Assembly (NCBI RefSeq): GCF_018294505.1 | Contig: NC_057801.1 | Coordinates: 196,092,477-196,156,476 of the forward strand | DNA length: 64,000 nucleotides | Direction of reading: 5' to 3' | Source: Triticum aestivum | Lineage: Eukaryota; Streptophyta; Magnoliopsida; Poales; Poaceae | Shown: positions 9,895 to 21,120 of the stretch, piece after piece | How positions within the stretch are numbered: position 1 is the first letter of the stretch | Layout: each line of letters starts with the position of its first letter | Translations under genes and position numbers: made by a program | The notes under the pieces: model-generated | Told to the model about the DNA's origin: nothing | Seen by the model: the letters and a program-made list of their open reading frames with translations, nothing else | The model's database searches: none

Positions 9895-12156
9895 TTAAAC
9901 GGGGCGCTTGTGCTTATTGCGACGTGACCTGCCATTGTTGTCCTTGATATCCGGACTACCAGATTTTTTGGTGAGGTTGTTACTGCGGTCTAGCCAGCTG
10001 TCCTCTCCCGCACAGAAGCGGGTCATGAGTGATGTGAGGGCTGCCATTGATTTCGGCTTTTCCTGTCCTAGGTGCCGGGCAAGCCACTCGTCGTGGATGT
10101 TGTGTTTGAAGGCTGCAAGGGCCTCTGCATCCGGACAGTCGACGATTTGATTTTTCTTGGTTAAGAACCGTGTCCAGAATTGTCCGGCGGATTCGTCTGG
10201 CTGCTGAATTATGTGGCTTAGGTCATCAGCGTCTGGTGGTTGCACATATGTGCCCTGGAAGTTATCGAGGAATGCGGCTTCCAGGTCCTCCCAACACCCA
10301 ATTGATTCTGCTGGCAAGCTATTAAGCCAATGCCGAGCTGGGCCTTTAAGCTTGAGTGGGAGATATTTGATGGCGTGAAGATCGTCCCTGCGGGCCATGT
10401 GGATATGAAGGAGATAGTCTTCGATCCAAACCGCGGGGTCTGTTGTGCCATCGTATGATTCAATGTTCACGGGTTTGAACCCTTCGGGGATTTGGTGATC
10501 CATTACTTCATCTGTGAAGCATAGTGGGTGTGCGGCCCCTCTGTATTGGGCTATATCACGACGTAGCTCATGCAAGCTCCGTCTACTGTGTTCGGCCCGG
10601 CCGGGATTGCTGTATCCGGCGTGGCGGTCGTCGCGTATCGTGGGGCACCCACGCGATCCGTAGATCGATCTTGCTTGTCTTGCCTTATCCTCCAATATGT
10701 CTCGCAAGTCTGACGCATGCCACCGTGGCTTTGTAGTTTTCGAGCGATGTCGGGGTACGGCTTTAGTGGAGGGCCTAGAGGCCTCTCTGTCGCGGCCACG
10801 AGGTGGCCGGTCGGCCATATTGTGCGCTGGTGATGTAGGTTTGTATGCTTCCTCCTTTAATTGGGGCAGCAGCTTGCGTTTGGGGTAGCTTTTGGAGGGG
10901 CGTTCGAATTCGTACTCTTCGGCCGCAAGGACTTCGGTCCATCTGTCGGCTAGCAAATCTTGATCATCTCTAAGCTGTTGCTGCTTTTTCTTAAGGTTGC
11001 TTGCCATGGCCATGAGCCTGCATTTAAAACGCTCTTGTTCGACGGGATCCTCGGGCACGACGAATTCATCGTCGTCGAGGCTTGCCTCGTCTCCGAAGGG
11101 AGGCATATAATTATCGTCCTCTACCTCTTTGTCTGCCGCTTCCTTATGAGGGTTGGCTTCTCCATCCTCCTGTGTTGAATCTTGCTGGAGGGGGTTGTCT
11201 GCGGCACTGTCCGGGGTGTTATTGTCTCCGGTGCCAGAATCTCCATTCTTGCTTTGGCAGGATTTAGATCGGCGCCGTTGACGTCGGCGCTTAGGCTGTT
11301 TCTTGGAAGGGTCATCCTCTGCTGTTCCATCGCCGTTCCCATCCTTTTGGATGTCCACCATGTATATGTCGTATGACGAGGTGGCTTTCCAGTGTCCTGT
11401 AGGCGCTGGTTCTTGGTCGTCTCCGGCATCATCATCCATACCGTGGATATCTTCGGAGTCGAAGTCTAGTATGTCGGTTAAGTCATCGACAGTGGCTACG
11501 AAGTGGGTGGTGGGTGGGCTTTGAATTTCTTTGTTGTCCGCATCCCAACCGTCCTGGCCATAATCCGGCCAGGGCTCTCCTGATAAAGAGAGGCACTTTA
11601 GCGAATTAAGGATGTCGCCGAAAGGTGAGTGCTGAAAGATGTCTGCAGCGGTGAACTCCATGATCAGCGCCCAATCAGATTCGATTGGTAGGGGCACGGG
11701 AGGTTCTGAGTCCGGCGAGGAGTCCGACACCTCGGAGTCACGAGCTTCACAAGGGACAGGGTCGGTAGTCGGCTCCATCGCCGTAGAGGTAGTAGCCCCC
11801 GAGGCGGTGTCTAGCCACCCATCCTCGATCGGCGCAGTCGGCTCCGAATCAAGGGTCGGGGCGGACTCTTGTGCAGCCTCCAGGGCACTGTCCGGCAGCA
11901 GAGCTAAATCATGCCTATCGTGACAGTGCGGCGCGCTTGGCTGTGGCTCGAATCCGTCGAAGATCAAGTCTCCGCGAATGTCGGCTGTATAGTTCAAAAT
12001 TCCAAATCTCACCTGATGGCCAGGTGCATAGCTTTCGATATGCTCCAGATGGCCAGGCGAATTGGCCCGCAGTGCAAAGCCGCCGAATACGAAGTTCTGT
12101 CTAGGGAGAAAGGTTTCGCCCCGGACCGCGTCGTTGTTGATGATCGAAGGAGCCAT
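9895..12156 (-). CDS. gag: Gag polyprotein of Gypsy BC
   Basis: Long open frame. I choose ATG at 12156 (about 753 residues, MAPSIINND...) because it is the first ATG inside the internal region; the longer frame up to 12279 starts inside the LTR. Order: a low-complexity acidic N-terminal half, a basic Arg/Lys patch (KKQPKRRRQRRRSK), a second acidic stretch, then a Retrotrans_gag capsid-like domain in the last third (DGTTDPAVW, GPARHWLNSLPAES, NFQGTYV, RFLTKKN). It forms the particle shell in this family. The frame stops at 9895 before the zinc-knuckle region, which survives only in degraded form downstream, so the protein may be C-terminally truncated. It is the best preserved gag of the AD/BC family here. 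Confidence 0.75.
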   Translation of the reverse strand: MAPSIINNDAVRGETFLPRQNFVFGGFALRANSPGHLEHIESYAPGHQVRFGILNYTADIRGDLIFDGFEPQPSAPHCHDRHDLALLPDSALEAAQESAPTLDSEPTAPIEDGWLDTASGATTSTAMEPTTDPVPCEARDSEVSDSSPDSEPPVPLPIESDWALIMEFTAADIFQHSPFGDILNSLKCLSLSGEPWPDYGQDGWDADNKEIQSPPTTHFVATVDDLTDILDFDSEDIHGMDDDAGDDQEPAPTGHWKATSSYDIYMVDIQKDGNGDGTAEDDPSKKQPKRRRQRRRSKSCQSKNGDSGTGDNNTPDSAADNPLQQDSTQEDGEANPHKEAADKEVEDDNYMPPFGDEASLDDDEFVVPEDPVEQERFKCRLMAMASNLKKKQQQLRDDQDLLADRWTEVLAAEEYEFERPSKSYPKRKLLPQLKEEAYKPTSPAHNMADRPPRGRDREASRPSTKAVPRHRSKTTKPRWHASDLRDILEDKARQARSIYGSRGCPTIRDDRHAGYSNPGRAEHSRRSLHELRRDIAQYRGAAHPLCFTDEVMDHQIPEGFKPVNIESYDGTTDPAVWIEDYLLHIHMARRDDLHAIKYLPLKLKGPARHWLNSLPAESIGCWEDLEAAFLDNFQGTYVQPPDADDLSHIIQQPDESAGQFWTRFLTKKNQIVDCPDAEALAAFKHNIHDEWLARHLGQEKPKSMAALTSLMTRFCAGEDSWLDRSNNLTKKSGSPDIKDNNGRSRRNKHKRPV

Positions 12157-12203
12157 CGGGCCTATGAGCGACGACACAGAGGAACTCTCAATGAAAGCAC
12201 CAA
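12157..12203 (-). promoter_or_regulatory. primer-binding site and leader of BC
   Basis: On the minus strand the LTR end GACACCGACA is followed at once by TTGGTGCTTTCATTGAGAG, the expected position and form of a primer-binding site. I cannot assign the tRNA with certainty. The same sequence occurs in AD at about 13347-13365. Confidence 0.65.
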
Positions 12204-12676
12204 TGTCGGTGTCAAAATCGGCGGATCTCGGGTAGGGGGTCCCAAACTGTGCGTCTAGGCAGATGGTAACAGGAGACAAGGGACACGATGTTTTTACCCA
12301 GGTTCGGGCCCTTTCGATGGAGGTAAAACCCTACTCCTGCTTGATTGATATTGATGATATGGGTAGTACAAGAGTGGATCTACCACGAGATCAAGGATGC
12401 TAAACCCTAGAAGCTAGCCTATGGTATGATTGTTGTTCGTCCTACGGACTAAAAACCTCCGGTTTATATAGACACCAGAGAGGGCTAGGGTTACACAGAG
12501 TCAGTTACAATGGTAGGAGATCTACATATCCGTATCGCCAAACTTGCCTTCCACGCCAAGGAAAGTCCCATCCGAACACGGGACGAAGTCTTCAATCTTG
12601 TATCTTCATAGTCTTGGAGTCCAGCCAATGATGATAGTTCGGCTATCCGGACACCTCCTAGTCCAGGACTCCCTCG
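12204..12676 (-). repeat. 5' LTR of BC (LTR C)
   Basis: 473 bp, TGTCGGTGTC to ACTCCCTCG on the plus strand. The final A is mutated to G. Followed by TSD GTGGG at 12677-12681. Confidence 0.88.
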
Positions 12677-12681
12677 GTGGG

Positions 12682-13318
12682 CATTGAATTTCTTCGTCGT
12701 CCGCATCCCAACCTTCCTGACCATAGTCCGGCCAGGGCTCTCATGATAAAGAGAGAGACTTTAGTGAATTCATGACGTCGCCAAAGGGCGAGTGCTGAAA
12801 GATGTCCGCGACAGTGAACTCCATAACCAGTGCCCAATCGGATTTGATTGCAGGGGCGCGGGAGGTACAGAGTCCGAAAAGGAGTCTGGCACCTCGGAGT
12901 CACGGGCTTTGCAAAGGACAGGGATGGTGTTCGGCTCAATTGCCGTAGAGATCGTAGCCCCCGAGGCGGTGTCCAGCCACTCGTCCTCGATCGGCGAAGT
13001 CGGCTCGGAGATAAGGGTCGGAGCGAATGCTAGTGCGGCCTCCAGGGCACTGTTCGGCGGCAGAGCTAGATCATACCCATCGAGACAGTGCGGCGCACTT
13101 GGCTGTGGCTCGAATCCGTCGAAGATCAAGTCTCCGTGGATGTCGGCCGTGTAGTTCAAACTCCCAAATCTGACCTGATGGCTAGGGGCGTAGCTTTCGA
13201 TCTGCTCCAGATGGCCAAGTGAATTGGCCCGCAGTGCAAAGCCGCCGAATACGAAGATCTATCCGGGGAGAAAAGTCTCACCCTGGACAGCGTCGTTGTT
13301 GATGATCGAAGGAGCCAT
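12682..13318 (-). pseudogene. Gypsy AD gag, N-terminal part
   Basis: ATG at 13318 (MAPSIINND...) corresponds to the BC gag start. The homologous frame runs down to the BC insertion site and continues at 8163. It is broken by a TAG near 13260 and a frameshift near 12790. The acidic low-complexity composition matches the N-terminal half of BC gag. Confidence 0.72.
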
Positions 13319-13346
13319 CGGGCCTAAAGGTGACGACACAGAGGAA

Positions 13347-13365
13347 CTCTCAATGAAAGCACCAA
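13347..13365 (-). promoter_or_regulatory. primer-binding site of AD
   Basis: TTGGTGCTTTCATTGAGAG on the minus strand, directly abutting LTR D at 13366. Identical to the BC site. tRNA identity not assigned. Confidence 0.65.
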
Positions 13366-13838
13366 TGTCGGTGTCAAAACCGGCGGATCTTGGGTAGGGG
13401 GTCCCGAACTGTGCGTCTAGGCGGATGGTAACAGGAGACAAGGGACACGATGTTTTTACCCAGGTTCGGGCCCTCTCGATGGAGGTAAAACCCTACTCCT
13501 GATTGATTAATATTGATGATATGGGTAGTACAAGAGTAGATCTACCACGAGATCAAAGAGTCTAAACCCTAGAAGCTAGCCTATGGTATGATTGTTGTTC
13601 GTCCTACGGACTAAAACCCTCCAGTTTATATAGACACCGGAGAGGGTTAGGGTTACACAAAGTCGGTTACAATGGTAGGAGACCTACATATCCGTATCGC
13701 CAAGCTTGCCTTCCACGCCAAGGAAAGTCCCATCCGGACATGGGACGAAGTCTTCAATCTTGTATCTTCATAGTCCATCAGTCCGGCCAACGGTGATAGT
13801 TCGGCTATCCGGACACCCCCTAATCCAGGACTCCCTCA
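13366..13838 (-). repeat. 5' LTR of Gypsy AD (LTR D)
   Basis: 473 bp, TGTCGGTGTC to ACTCCCTCA. Followed directly by TSD TTTAC (13839-13843), matching 225-229. Confidence 0.92.
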
Positions 13839-13843
13839 TTTAC

Positions 13844-15223
13844 CATGAAGAGGGGGAATGCTGACGGCTGGAATTCTGGCTGGAAAAGGAGCAAACGTTG
13901 GAAACCTATTCTGCACAGCTCCAAAAGTCCTGAGACTCCGCGAAACAACTTTTTGGATTTAATAAGAATTTATGAGCGAAAGAAATAGGCCAGGGGGCCC
14001 ACACCCTATCCAGGAGACAGGCCCCCCCTATAGGGGGCGCCCCTATCTCCTTGGCCCCCTGGTGGGCCTCCGGCGTCCATATTCTGCTATATCATCACTT
14101 TTACCCTGAAAAAAATCGTGGGCTGGCTTACGGGACGAAACTCCGCCACCATGAGGCGGAACCTTGGCGGAATCAATCTAGGGCTCTGGCGGAGCTGTTT
14201 TGCCGGGGACACTTCCCTCCGGGAGGGGGAAATCATCACCAACGTCATCACCAATGATCCTCTCACCGGGAGGGGGTCAATCTCCATCAACATCTTCACC
14301 AGCACCATCTCCTCTCAAAACCCTAGTTCATCTCTTGTATCCAATCTTGTATCAGAACCACAAATTGGTACCTGTGGGTTGCTAGTAGTGTTGATTACTC
14401 CTTGTAGTTGATGCTAATTGGTTTACTTGGTGAAAGATCATATGTTCAGATCCTTTATGCATATTATTACTCCTCTGATTATGAACATGAATATGCTTTG
14501 TGAGTAGTTATGTTTGTTCCTGAGGACATGGGTGAAGTCTTGCTATTAGTAGTCATGTGAATTTGGTATTCGTTTGATATTTTGATGAGATGTATGTTGT
14601 CTTTTTCTCTAGTGGTGAATGTCGACTACATGACACTTCACCATTATTTGGGCCTAGAGGAAGGCATGGTGAAGTAATAAGTAGATGATGTGTTGCTAGA
14701 GTGACAGAAGCTTAAACCCTAGTTTATGCGTTGCTTCATTAGGGGCTGATATGGATCCATACGCTTAATGGTGTGGTTAGGTTTACCTTAGTACTCCTTT
14801 CTGTAGTTGCGGATGCTTGAAATAGGGGTTAATCATAAGTGGGATGCTTGTCCAAGTTAGGGCAGTACCCAAGTACCGGTCCACCCACATATCAAATTAT
14901 CAAAGTACCGAACGCGAATCATATGAACGTGATGAGAACTAGCTTGACGATAATTCCCAATGTGTCCTCATTATTAGAAATTGTCTAGGCTTATCCTTTG
15001 CTACATAAAGGATTGGGACACCTTGCTGCACTTTATTTACTTTATTTACTTGTTGCTTGTTACTATTTATCTTATCACAAAACTATCTATCACCTACAAT
15101 TTCAGTGCTTGCAGAGAAAACCTTACTGAAAACCGCTTATCATTTCCTTCTGCTCCTCGTTGGTTTCGACACTCTTACTTATCGAAAGGACTACGATAGA
15201 TCCCCTACACTTGTGGGTCATCA
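13844..15223 (+). repeat. 3' LTR of element 1, right part
   Basis: Continues the LTR begun at 116 and ends CTTGTGGGTCATCA at 15223. No coding function; small frames inside it are incidental. The next bases, ACTAT (15224-15228), are the predicted TSD of element 1, whose other copy would lie left of the window. Confidence 0.8.
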
Positions 15224-15523
15224 ACTATTTACACGAGAAAGCTCCCAATAAGCAAAAGAAGAACGAGAGATCTTTTTGCGTTTTCTTTTAATTACTACTA
15301 CTACAAGCATGGAAAGTAAACTAGCTAAAGGCCACAACTATTTTTTTGGTTTTTCTTAAGGTTTGACAAACACACAAGAAGAAAGCAAGAAAAGAAAATA
15401 AGATAGCATGGATAGTGCAGTGAAAAAGTATGAACACCGACAACTAGAATGAGTGTGTGAACATGAATGTAACGTCGGCAAGAAATACGTACCCCCAAGC
15501 TTAGGCTTTTGGCCTAAGTTGGT
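15224..15523 (-). other. 3' untranslated internal region of element 2
   Basis: Non-coding. It contains, on the minus strand, AAGCCTAAGCTTGGGGG near 15492-15508, a polypurine-tract-like duplicate commonly seen in this Gypsy group well before the true 3' LTR. No frame of note. Confidence 0.55.
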
Positions 15524-16549
15524 CTATTCCCACGGCTGGACTAGCGGATAACCAAAGTCGTAGTCGGGGTTGTACTGAGATGCAACAGCTACTGCCTAGA
15601 GAGCTGATGCTTGGAGGTGAGCTGCCTCCGTCCTCCTCTCATATTCGTTCGCCTCTTCCCTGGTTATAAAATATCTCCTTTTTGCCTAAAAGTTAAAGAA
15701 TGTAGGAGTAGGGAGAGTAACATGGACAGTACGCCGTCTGTCAAAGATTAGTCGGTACTGGAGGAACTGTTTGTTCCTCTCAAGAAACTGATGGTGAACC
15801 ATAGCACTATAGTCTAGATAAGCAGGTGGCAACTCAATATCATTTCCATTTATGGGTACACCAAGATAATTAGCTACACGAGTTGCATAAATTCCACCAA
15901 ACAAATCTCCACTTGTATCGTTAAGATGCAACCTCCGTGCAACAATGGCCCCCAAGTTATATTGTTTATCACCTAATACCGCACTCTTGAGGACACTAAG
16001 ATCTGGAACGCACATGTGACAAACCTCATCTTTACCGTTAATGCATCTACCTATAAAGAGAGCAAAATAATGCATGGAAGGGAAATGAATGCTCCCTATG
16101 GTAGCTTGTGTGATATCTCTAGTTTCTCCCACAGTGATACTAGCAAGAAAGTCTTTATATTCAGATTTGCGAGGTTCACAAACACTGCCCCACTGCGGGA
16201 TTTTACAAGCAGTATTAAAATCTTCCAGGTCCGTGGTATATGACTTATCATAGAGATCAAATAAAACAGTGTGAGAGTTGCGTGTGGATGAAAATTTAAA
16301 CCTCCTCACAAAGGAATCAATGAGATAGTAGTACTGTCAGCACTTATCTGACACAAAGTCCTCAAGCTCGGCATTACGTACGTACGCGTCAAATTCATCC
16401 TTGAAACCTGCTTGGACCATGAATTCTTGCTACGGCCACTCACAAGGCCTCACTTGAGATTCTCTTTGTGGTTCATCGTCTGGCTCACGCATCGCGAGCC
16501 TTTGTTCTTGCTTCCTTGAGGAACCACCTTGGTACATGTTCCTAAACAT
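15524..16549 (-). pseudogene. Athila-type extra ORF of element 2
   Basis: Homologous to the ORF known from Athila elements (Pfam ATHILA ORF-1 family), of unknown function. ATG at 16549 (MFRNMYQGG...), with conserved blocks RRFKFSSTRNSHTVLFDLYD, LEDFNTACKIPQWG, DFLASITVGE, IGSIHFP and GGIYATRVANYLGVPI. The longest open piece is 15686-16309. Stops interrupt it near 16429 and 16335, at 15686 and near 15600; the last recognisable C-terminal reading ends at 15524. It lies 3' of protease in element sense, where env-like genes sit in some Gypsy lineages. Confidence 0.75.
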
Positions 16550-17330
16550 TTTTCTTCTTCTGAAAAATTTCTGAAATTTTTAGTGACTCAAAATAAAAGT
16601 GAACCAAACTCAACGAGATTGATAGCAACTACTCCCACCAGCGCCTAGAGGATATATCATGCATTAAACTACTTTGGACCATATAAAATTGACATAAAAG
16701 CTCAAGAACAGGATCACCTCGGCAGCAAAAAATTGCAATAAATAAAGCACTAGAACAAAAAATAATTGGACCATTGGAGGAGTCACATACCGAAGAACAA
16801 TCCCCCAAAGCAGTTTTGTGAATGAGCTTTGAGCAAGGAGATCGAAAATGGCAGCAAAATGAGCTAGAACACGGGTTAGAGCTATGGGAGGATTTTTTCT
16901 GGAGGAAGACGAAGTGAGTGGCTGCTGGAATAAGTGGAGGCTGGCCACGTGGGGCCCACAAGGCAGGGGGTGCAACCCGGGGGGAGGGGGCGCCCTGTGC
17001 CCTCGTGGCCAAATGATGGGTCCCCCTGGTGTGTTCTAAGTGCTAGAAATTCTTAAATATTCTACAAAAAATCATACTCCATTTTCAAGGCATTTGGAGA
17101 ACTTTTATTTTCGGGGTATTTTTTTATTGCATGGATAATTCAGAAAACAGACAGAAAATACTATTTTTGCTTTATTTAATCTAAATGATAGAAAGTAGAA
17201 GGAGGGTACAAAGAGTTGTTCTTTCTAACTTCATCCATCTCATGCTCATCAAAAGGAATCCACTAACAAGGTTGATCAAGTCTTGTTAACAACTTCTTCC
17301 GAATAACATGAAACCGGAGAATTTTCGAAT
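16550..17330 (-). other. spacer between protease and extra ORF of element 2
   Basis: About 780 bp of non-coding DNA where RT and integrase would be expected in an autonomous element. Minus-strand frames of 103 and 127 residues are low-complexity and unlike pol. I see no YxDD, integrase zinc-finger or DDE motif. Confidence 0.6.
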
Positions 17331-18533
17331 AACACTAGGTTACCTCGACGGGGATATGCATGTCCCCAACAATAAGAATATCATATTTCTTTATGACAGT
17401 GGGAAGAGGGAATTGAAAACCTCCAATAGTAATTCCAATAGAATTTATACTATGAACTTGAGGTTGTTTCCTCGGAAAGTGTACCGTATGCTCATTACCA
17501 TTAACATAAAAAGTGACATTGCCTTTGTTGCAATCAATAACAGCCCCTGCAGTATTTAAAAAGGTCTACCAAGGATGATCGACATACTGTCGTCCTCGGG
17601 AATATCAAGAATAACAGAGTCCGTTAAAATAGTAACGTTTGCAACCACAACATGCACATCCTCGCAAATACCGACGGGTATAGCAGTTGATTTATCGGCC
17701 ATTTGCAAAGAGATTTCAGTAGGTGTCAACTTATTCAGATCAAGTCTACGATATAAAGAGAGAGGCATATCACTAACACCGGCTCCAAGGTCACATAAAG
17801 AAGTTTTAACATAGTTTGTTTTAATGGATCATGATATCGTTGGTACTCCTGGATCTCCTAGTTTCTTTGGTATTCCACCCTTAAAAGTGTAATTAGCAAG
17901 CATGGTGGAAATTTCAGCTTCCGGTATCTTTCTTTTATTTGTAACAATATCATTCATATACTTAGCATAAGGATTCATTTTAAGCATATCAGTCAAACAC
18001 ATATGCAAAAAGATTGGTCTAATCATTTCAGCAAAGCGCTCAAAATCCTCATCATCCTTTTTCTTGGATGGTTGAGGAGGAAAAGGCATGGGTTTTCTGA
18101 ACCTATGGTTCTCTTTCTTTACCGTGCTTCCTAGCAACGAAGTATCTCTTATCATAATGTTGATTCTTTGATTGTGGGTTATCAAGATCAACAACAGGTT
18201 CAATCTCTACATCATTGTTATTACTAGGTTGAGCATCAACATGAACATGATCATTAAAATTGTCACTAGGTTCGTGTTCATTACCAGATTGTGTCTCAGC
18301 ATCAGAAATAGAAATATCATTGGGATTCTCAGGTGTGTCAATAACGGGTTCACTAGAAGCATGCAAAGTCCTATCATTTTTCTTTTATTTCTTAGAAGGA
18401 CTAGGTGCATCAACATTAGTTCTCTGAGAATATTGCTCAACTCTCCTAGGATGGCCCTTAGGATACAAAGGTTTCTGAGTCATTCTACCACCTCTAGTCA
18501 TAACTCTAATAGCATTGTCATTGTTCTTATTAT
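17331..18533 (-). pseudogene. element 2 gag C-terminus and aspartic protease
   Basis: In element order: a Lys/Pro-rich gag tail, then a stretch around 17829-18203 ending in TFKGGIPKKLGDPG, then a retropepsin-like domain with active-site DLGAGVSDMPLSLYR at about 17750-17795 and the downstream GRPF block at 17556. A one-base deletion in the T-run after GRPF breaks the frame at 17556. Another frameshift lies between 18366 and 18533. The DLGA catalytic motif itself is intact. Confidence 0.7.
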
Positions 18534-20054
18534 CTAATTATTGAGCAAATCATCTTGTGCCTTAAGTACTTGTTCTACTTGAGTGGTAACCATGGATGCA
18601 TGTTTACTAATTAGCTTAAGGTCACCTTTAACTCTAGACATATAATCACTCAAGTGTTCAATTATATAAGCATTACGTTTCAATTGTCTACCAACATAAG
18701 CATTGAAGTTTTGTTGTTTAACAATAAAATTGTCAAACTCATCCAAGCATTGGCTAGCAGACTTATAACGAGGGATATCACCTTCATCAAATCTATAGAG
18801 AGAATTTACCTTTACTACCTGTGTCGGGTTATTAAGACCATGTATTTCTTCAATAGGTGGTAAATTCTTAACATCTTCAGCTTTAATACCCTTTTCTTTC
18901 ATAGATTTCTTTGCCTCTTGCATATCTTCAGGACTGAGAAATAGAATACCCCTTTTCTTCGGAGTTAGCTTAGGAGTTGGTTTAGGAAGTGTCCAATAAT
19001 TATCATTGCTCAGTATATTGTTCAATAGCAATTCAGCTTACTCAACAGTTCTTTCCCTGACAACACAACCAGCACAACTATCCAGGTGGTCTCTGGAAGC
19101 ATCAGTTAGTCTATTATAAAAGATATCAAGTATTTCATTTTTCTTGAGAGGATGATCGGGCAAAGCATTAAGTAATTGGATAAGCCTCCCCCAAGCTTGT
19201 GGGAGACTCTCTTCTTCAATTTGCACAAAATAATATACTTCCCTTAAGGCAGCTTGTTTCTTATGAGCGGGGAAAGATTTTGCAGAGAAGTAATAAATCA
19301 TATCCTGGGGACTACGCACACAACTAGGAGCAAGGGAATTAAACCATATCTTAGCATCACCATTTAATGAGAACAAAAATAACTTAAGGATATAGTAATA
19401 ACGAATTTTCTCCTCATGAGTAAATAGGGTGGCTATATCATTCAATTTATTAAAATGTGCCACAACAGTTTCAGATTCTTAGCCATAAAAAGGATCAGAT
19501 TCAACCAAAGTAATTAACTCAGGATCGACAGAGAAATCATAATCCTTATCAGTAATACAGATAGGTGAAGTAGCAAAAACAGGGTCATATTTCATTCTAG
19601 CATTCAGAGACTTTTCTTTCAGCTCAGCTAATATTTTCTTAAGATCATATCTATCTTTGCAAGGAAAAAGGTCTCTAGCAATTTCTTCATCCATAACATA
19701 ACCCTCAGGTACATCAGGAAATTCATATCTAGGGGAAGAATCTTCATCATCACTTTCATCAATATTATCAGTTTCAATAATTTCACTCTCTCTAGCCCTA
19801 TCAAGTTGTTCATCAAGAAATTCACCTAATGGCACAGTATTATCAAGCATAGAAGTACTATCATCATAAGCATCAGGCACAGCAAAAGTGGCATCATCAA
19901 TAACATGCGACATATCAGAATCAATAGCAGGTGTAGGTGTCGCAAATTTACTCATAACAGAAGGTGAATCAAGTGCAGAGCTAGATGGCAGTTCCTTACC
20001 TCCCCTCGTAGTTGAGGGAAACATCTTGGTTCTTTCATCTTTCAAGTTCCTCAA
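18534..20054 (-). pseudogene. element 2 gag, three in-frame stops
   Basis: A single reading frame from 20054 to 18534, interrupted only by stops at about 19479, 19038 and 18534. The N-terminal third is acidic. The central block (FNKLNDIATLF, AKIWFNSLAP, REVYYFVQIEEESLPQAW) is the Retrotrans_gag capsid-like domain of Athila-type elements. The C-terminal third (18600-19000) looks alpha-helical. No frameshift in 1.5 kb, so decay is mainly by point mutation. One stop (19479) and several other changes are C/G-to-T/A transitions, as expected for methylated repeat DNA. Confidence 0.75.
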
Positions 20055-20104
20055 AGTGATTAGCAGATATAAATCCCAAGTGACTCAAAGAATAGAGCTA
20101 TGCT

Positions 20105-20121
20105 CGCCGGCAACGGCGCCA
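20105..20121 (-). promoter_or_regulatory. primer-binding site (tRNA-Asp) of element 2
   Basis: Minus-strand TGGCGCCGTTGCCGGCG matches the 3' end of plant tRNA-Asp (…CCCCGGCAACGGCGCCA) with one mismatch. It lies eight bases after the LTR end at 20130. A tRNA-Asp primer is typical of Athila-lineage Gypsy elements. Confidence 0.85.
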
Positions 20122-20129
20122 TAAAATAG

Positions 20130-20225
20130 TGTCGGCGTATAGGGGATCGCAACAGTTTTCGAGGGTAGAGTATTCAACCCAAATTTATTGATTCGACACA
20201 AGCGGAGCAAAAGAATATTCTCAAG
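20130..20225 (-). repeat. 5' LTR of element 2, 3'-most 96 bp
   Basis: Minus-strand LTR end …CCCTATACGCCGACA. It is cut at 20225 by Gypsy G and continues at 57363. Its last five plus-strand bases TCAAG (20221-20225) are the left TSD copy of G. Confidence 0.85.
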
Positions 20226-21120
20226 TGTCGGCGTTCTGGATGTGGGGGTATCTAGACTTGCCTGCCTGCAGCCCACCACATGGCTCCATCGAGGGCCTGG
20301 TACGGCCCATCTTCGACATCAATAGCTCAAGACCCTCGCGAGGGGCCAAGCCTCGCGAGGCGGATGATGCCAAGACCCCCAAGGGGATCGGCCTCTTCAG
20401 GATGGCTCCCGAGGGGAGGAGAGTTCTATGCAAGGTGCACCTCATGAGGCTTAGTTGACGTGAGCCATGACGACCAAGGGCAGGCGGACGCCAGGCGGGC
20501 ACAGAGCGCCAGTTTCCTCTTCGGAGCAAGTGAGGCAAGCCATAGGCACGGAGTCCCGAGGAATCATCCAAAGGTTTCCATTCTAGTGCAACAAGACCAA
20601 GACCACCAGTACGGCAGGACGGAGGTAATCACCGAGCCCACCACAGTGTCACAACCAGGGGCTTTTCGCAGGAGAAGACTACTTTTGTGAGGATAAGCTG
20701 TACTACTTGTCCCCTTTCAAATCCGGCCGTTGTGGCATCCCTTCCCGCCTACATTTGGGAAGAGGACCAAGGCCACTATAAACAAGACTTAGCCACCACC
20801 CTAGAGGGGGATCGGATCCATTCTCACCCGACCACCTTACCAGTTCTCTTGAGCTCAAGAACACCTCACCTCCTGAGGCCAGTTCATCCCCTGTACTAGT
20901 TCATCCTCAGCCCTTTGAGGCAATCCACCAAAACTCTGGAGTAGGCTATTACACCGCAAGGTGGCCTGAACCAGGATAAACTGTTGTATCTCTTTGTCTC
21001 TTCGAGCTTGACGCGCTAGGCCTAGGAGAATCGCGAGTAGGCAGGCTGTGTAGGTTGAGATCTTCGCACGCACCCTAGAGTTCGAACCTTTCAAGGGTTT
21101 GCAGAACCCGTAATCCAACA
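20226..21120 (+). repeat. 5' LTR of Gypsy G
   Basis: Begins TGTCGGCGTTCTGG and ends AACCCGTAATCCAACA. A TATA-like CACTATAAAC lies near 20772-20781. Aligns end to end with 56464-57357. Confidence 0.88.

Larger units (their letters stand above)
8169..12676 (-). mobile_element. Gypsy element BC nested in AD (same family, internally deleted)
   Basis: A 4.5-kb minus-strand element with LTRs at 8169-8631 (3', truncated) and 12204-12676 (5'), flanked by TSD GTGGG. Gag is one long frame and protease follows. The antisense gene present in AD is absent: the left LTR stops after CTAGTCCAG and joins sequence equivalent to AD position about 5284. The deletion therefore removed roughly 4.6 kb plus the outermost ten bases of the 3' LTR and the polypurine tract. 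Those parts are needed for transposition, so the deletion probably happened after insertion. Confidence 0.85.
230..13838 (-). mobile_element. Gypsy element AD: non-autonomous gag-protease element with antisense gene, host of nested BC
   Basis: LTRs at 230-701 and 13366-13838 (about 472 bp each), flanked by TSD TTTAC. Gag and protease read on the minus strand, so 13366-13838 is the 5' LTR. Removing the nested BC element (8169-12676) and one copy of its TSD leaves about 9.1 kb. Order in element sense: 5' LTR, primer site, gag (12682-13318, then 6831-8163), gag end and protease (5664-6698), spacer, an oppositely transcribed intron-containing gene (1255-4320), 3' LTR. I find no reverse transcriptase, RNase H or integrase frame, so mobility would depend on enzymes supplied in trans. 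Related Triticeae families are known, but I do not assign a family name. Confidence 0.88.
15224..20129 (-). mobile_element. Athila-like Gypsy element 2, internal region
   Basis: Minus-strand element with a tRNA-Asp primer site, gag, protease and an Athila-type extra ORF, but no RT or integrase in the visible part. Its 5' LTR is split between 20130-20225 and 57363-58645 by Gypsy G. Its 3' end lies left of the window beyond element 1, which inserted into the 3' untranslated part of the internal domain. The gag-protease-extra ORF arrangement without pol resembles non-autonomous Sabrina/Fatima-type elements of Triticeae. Confidence 0.78.

Noticed and set aside
16629..17012. 127- and 103-residue minus-strand frames in element 2 as part of pol
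   Set aside because: Low-complexity, overlapping in two frames, and without RT or integrase motifs.
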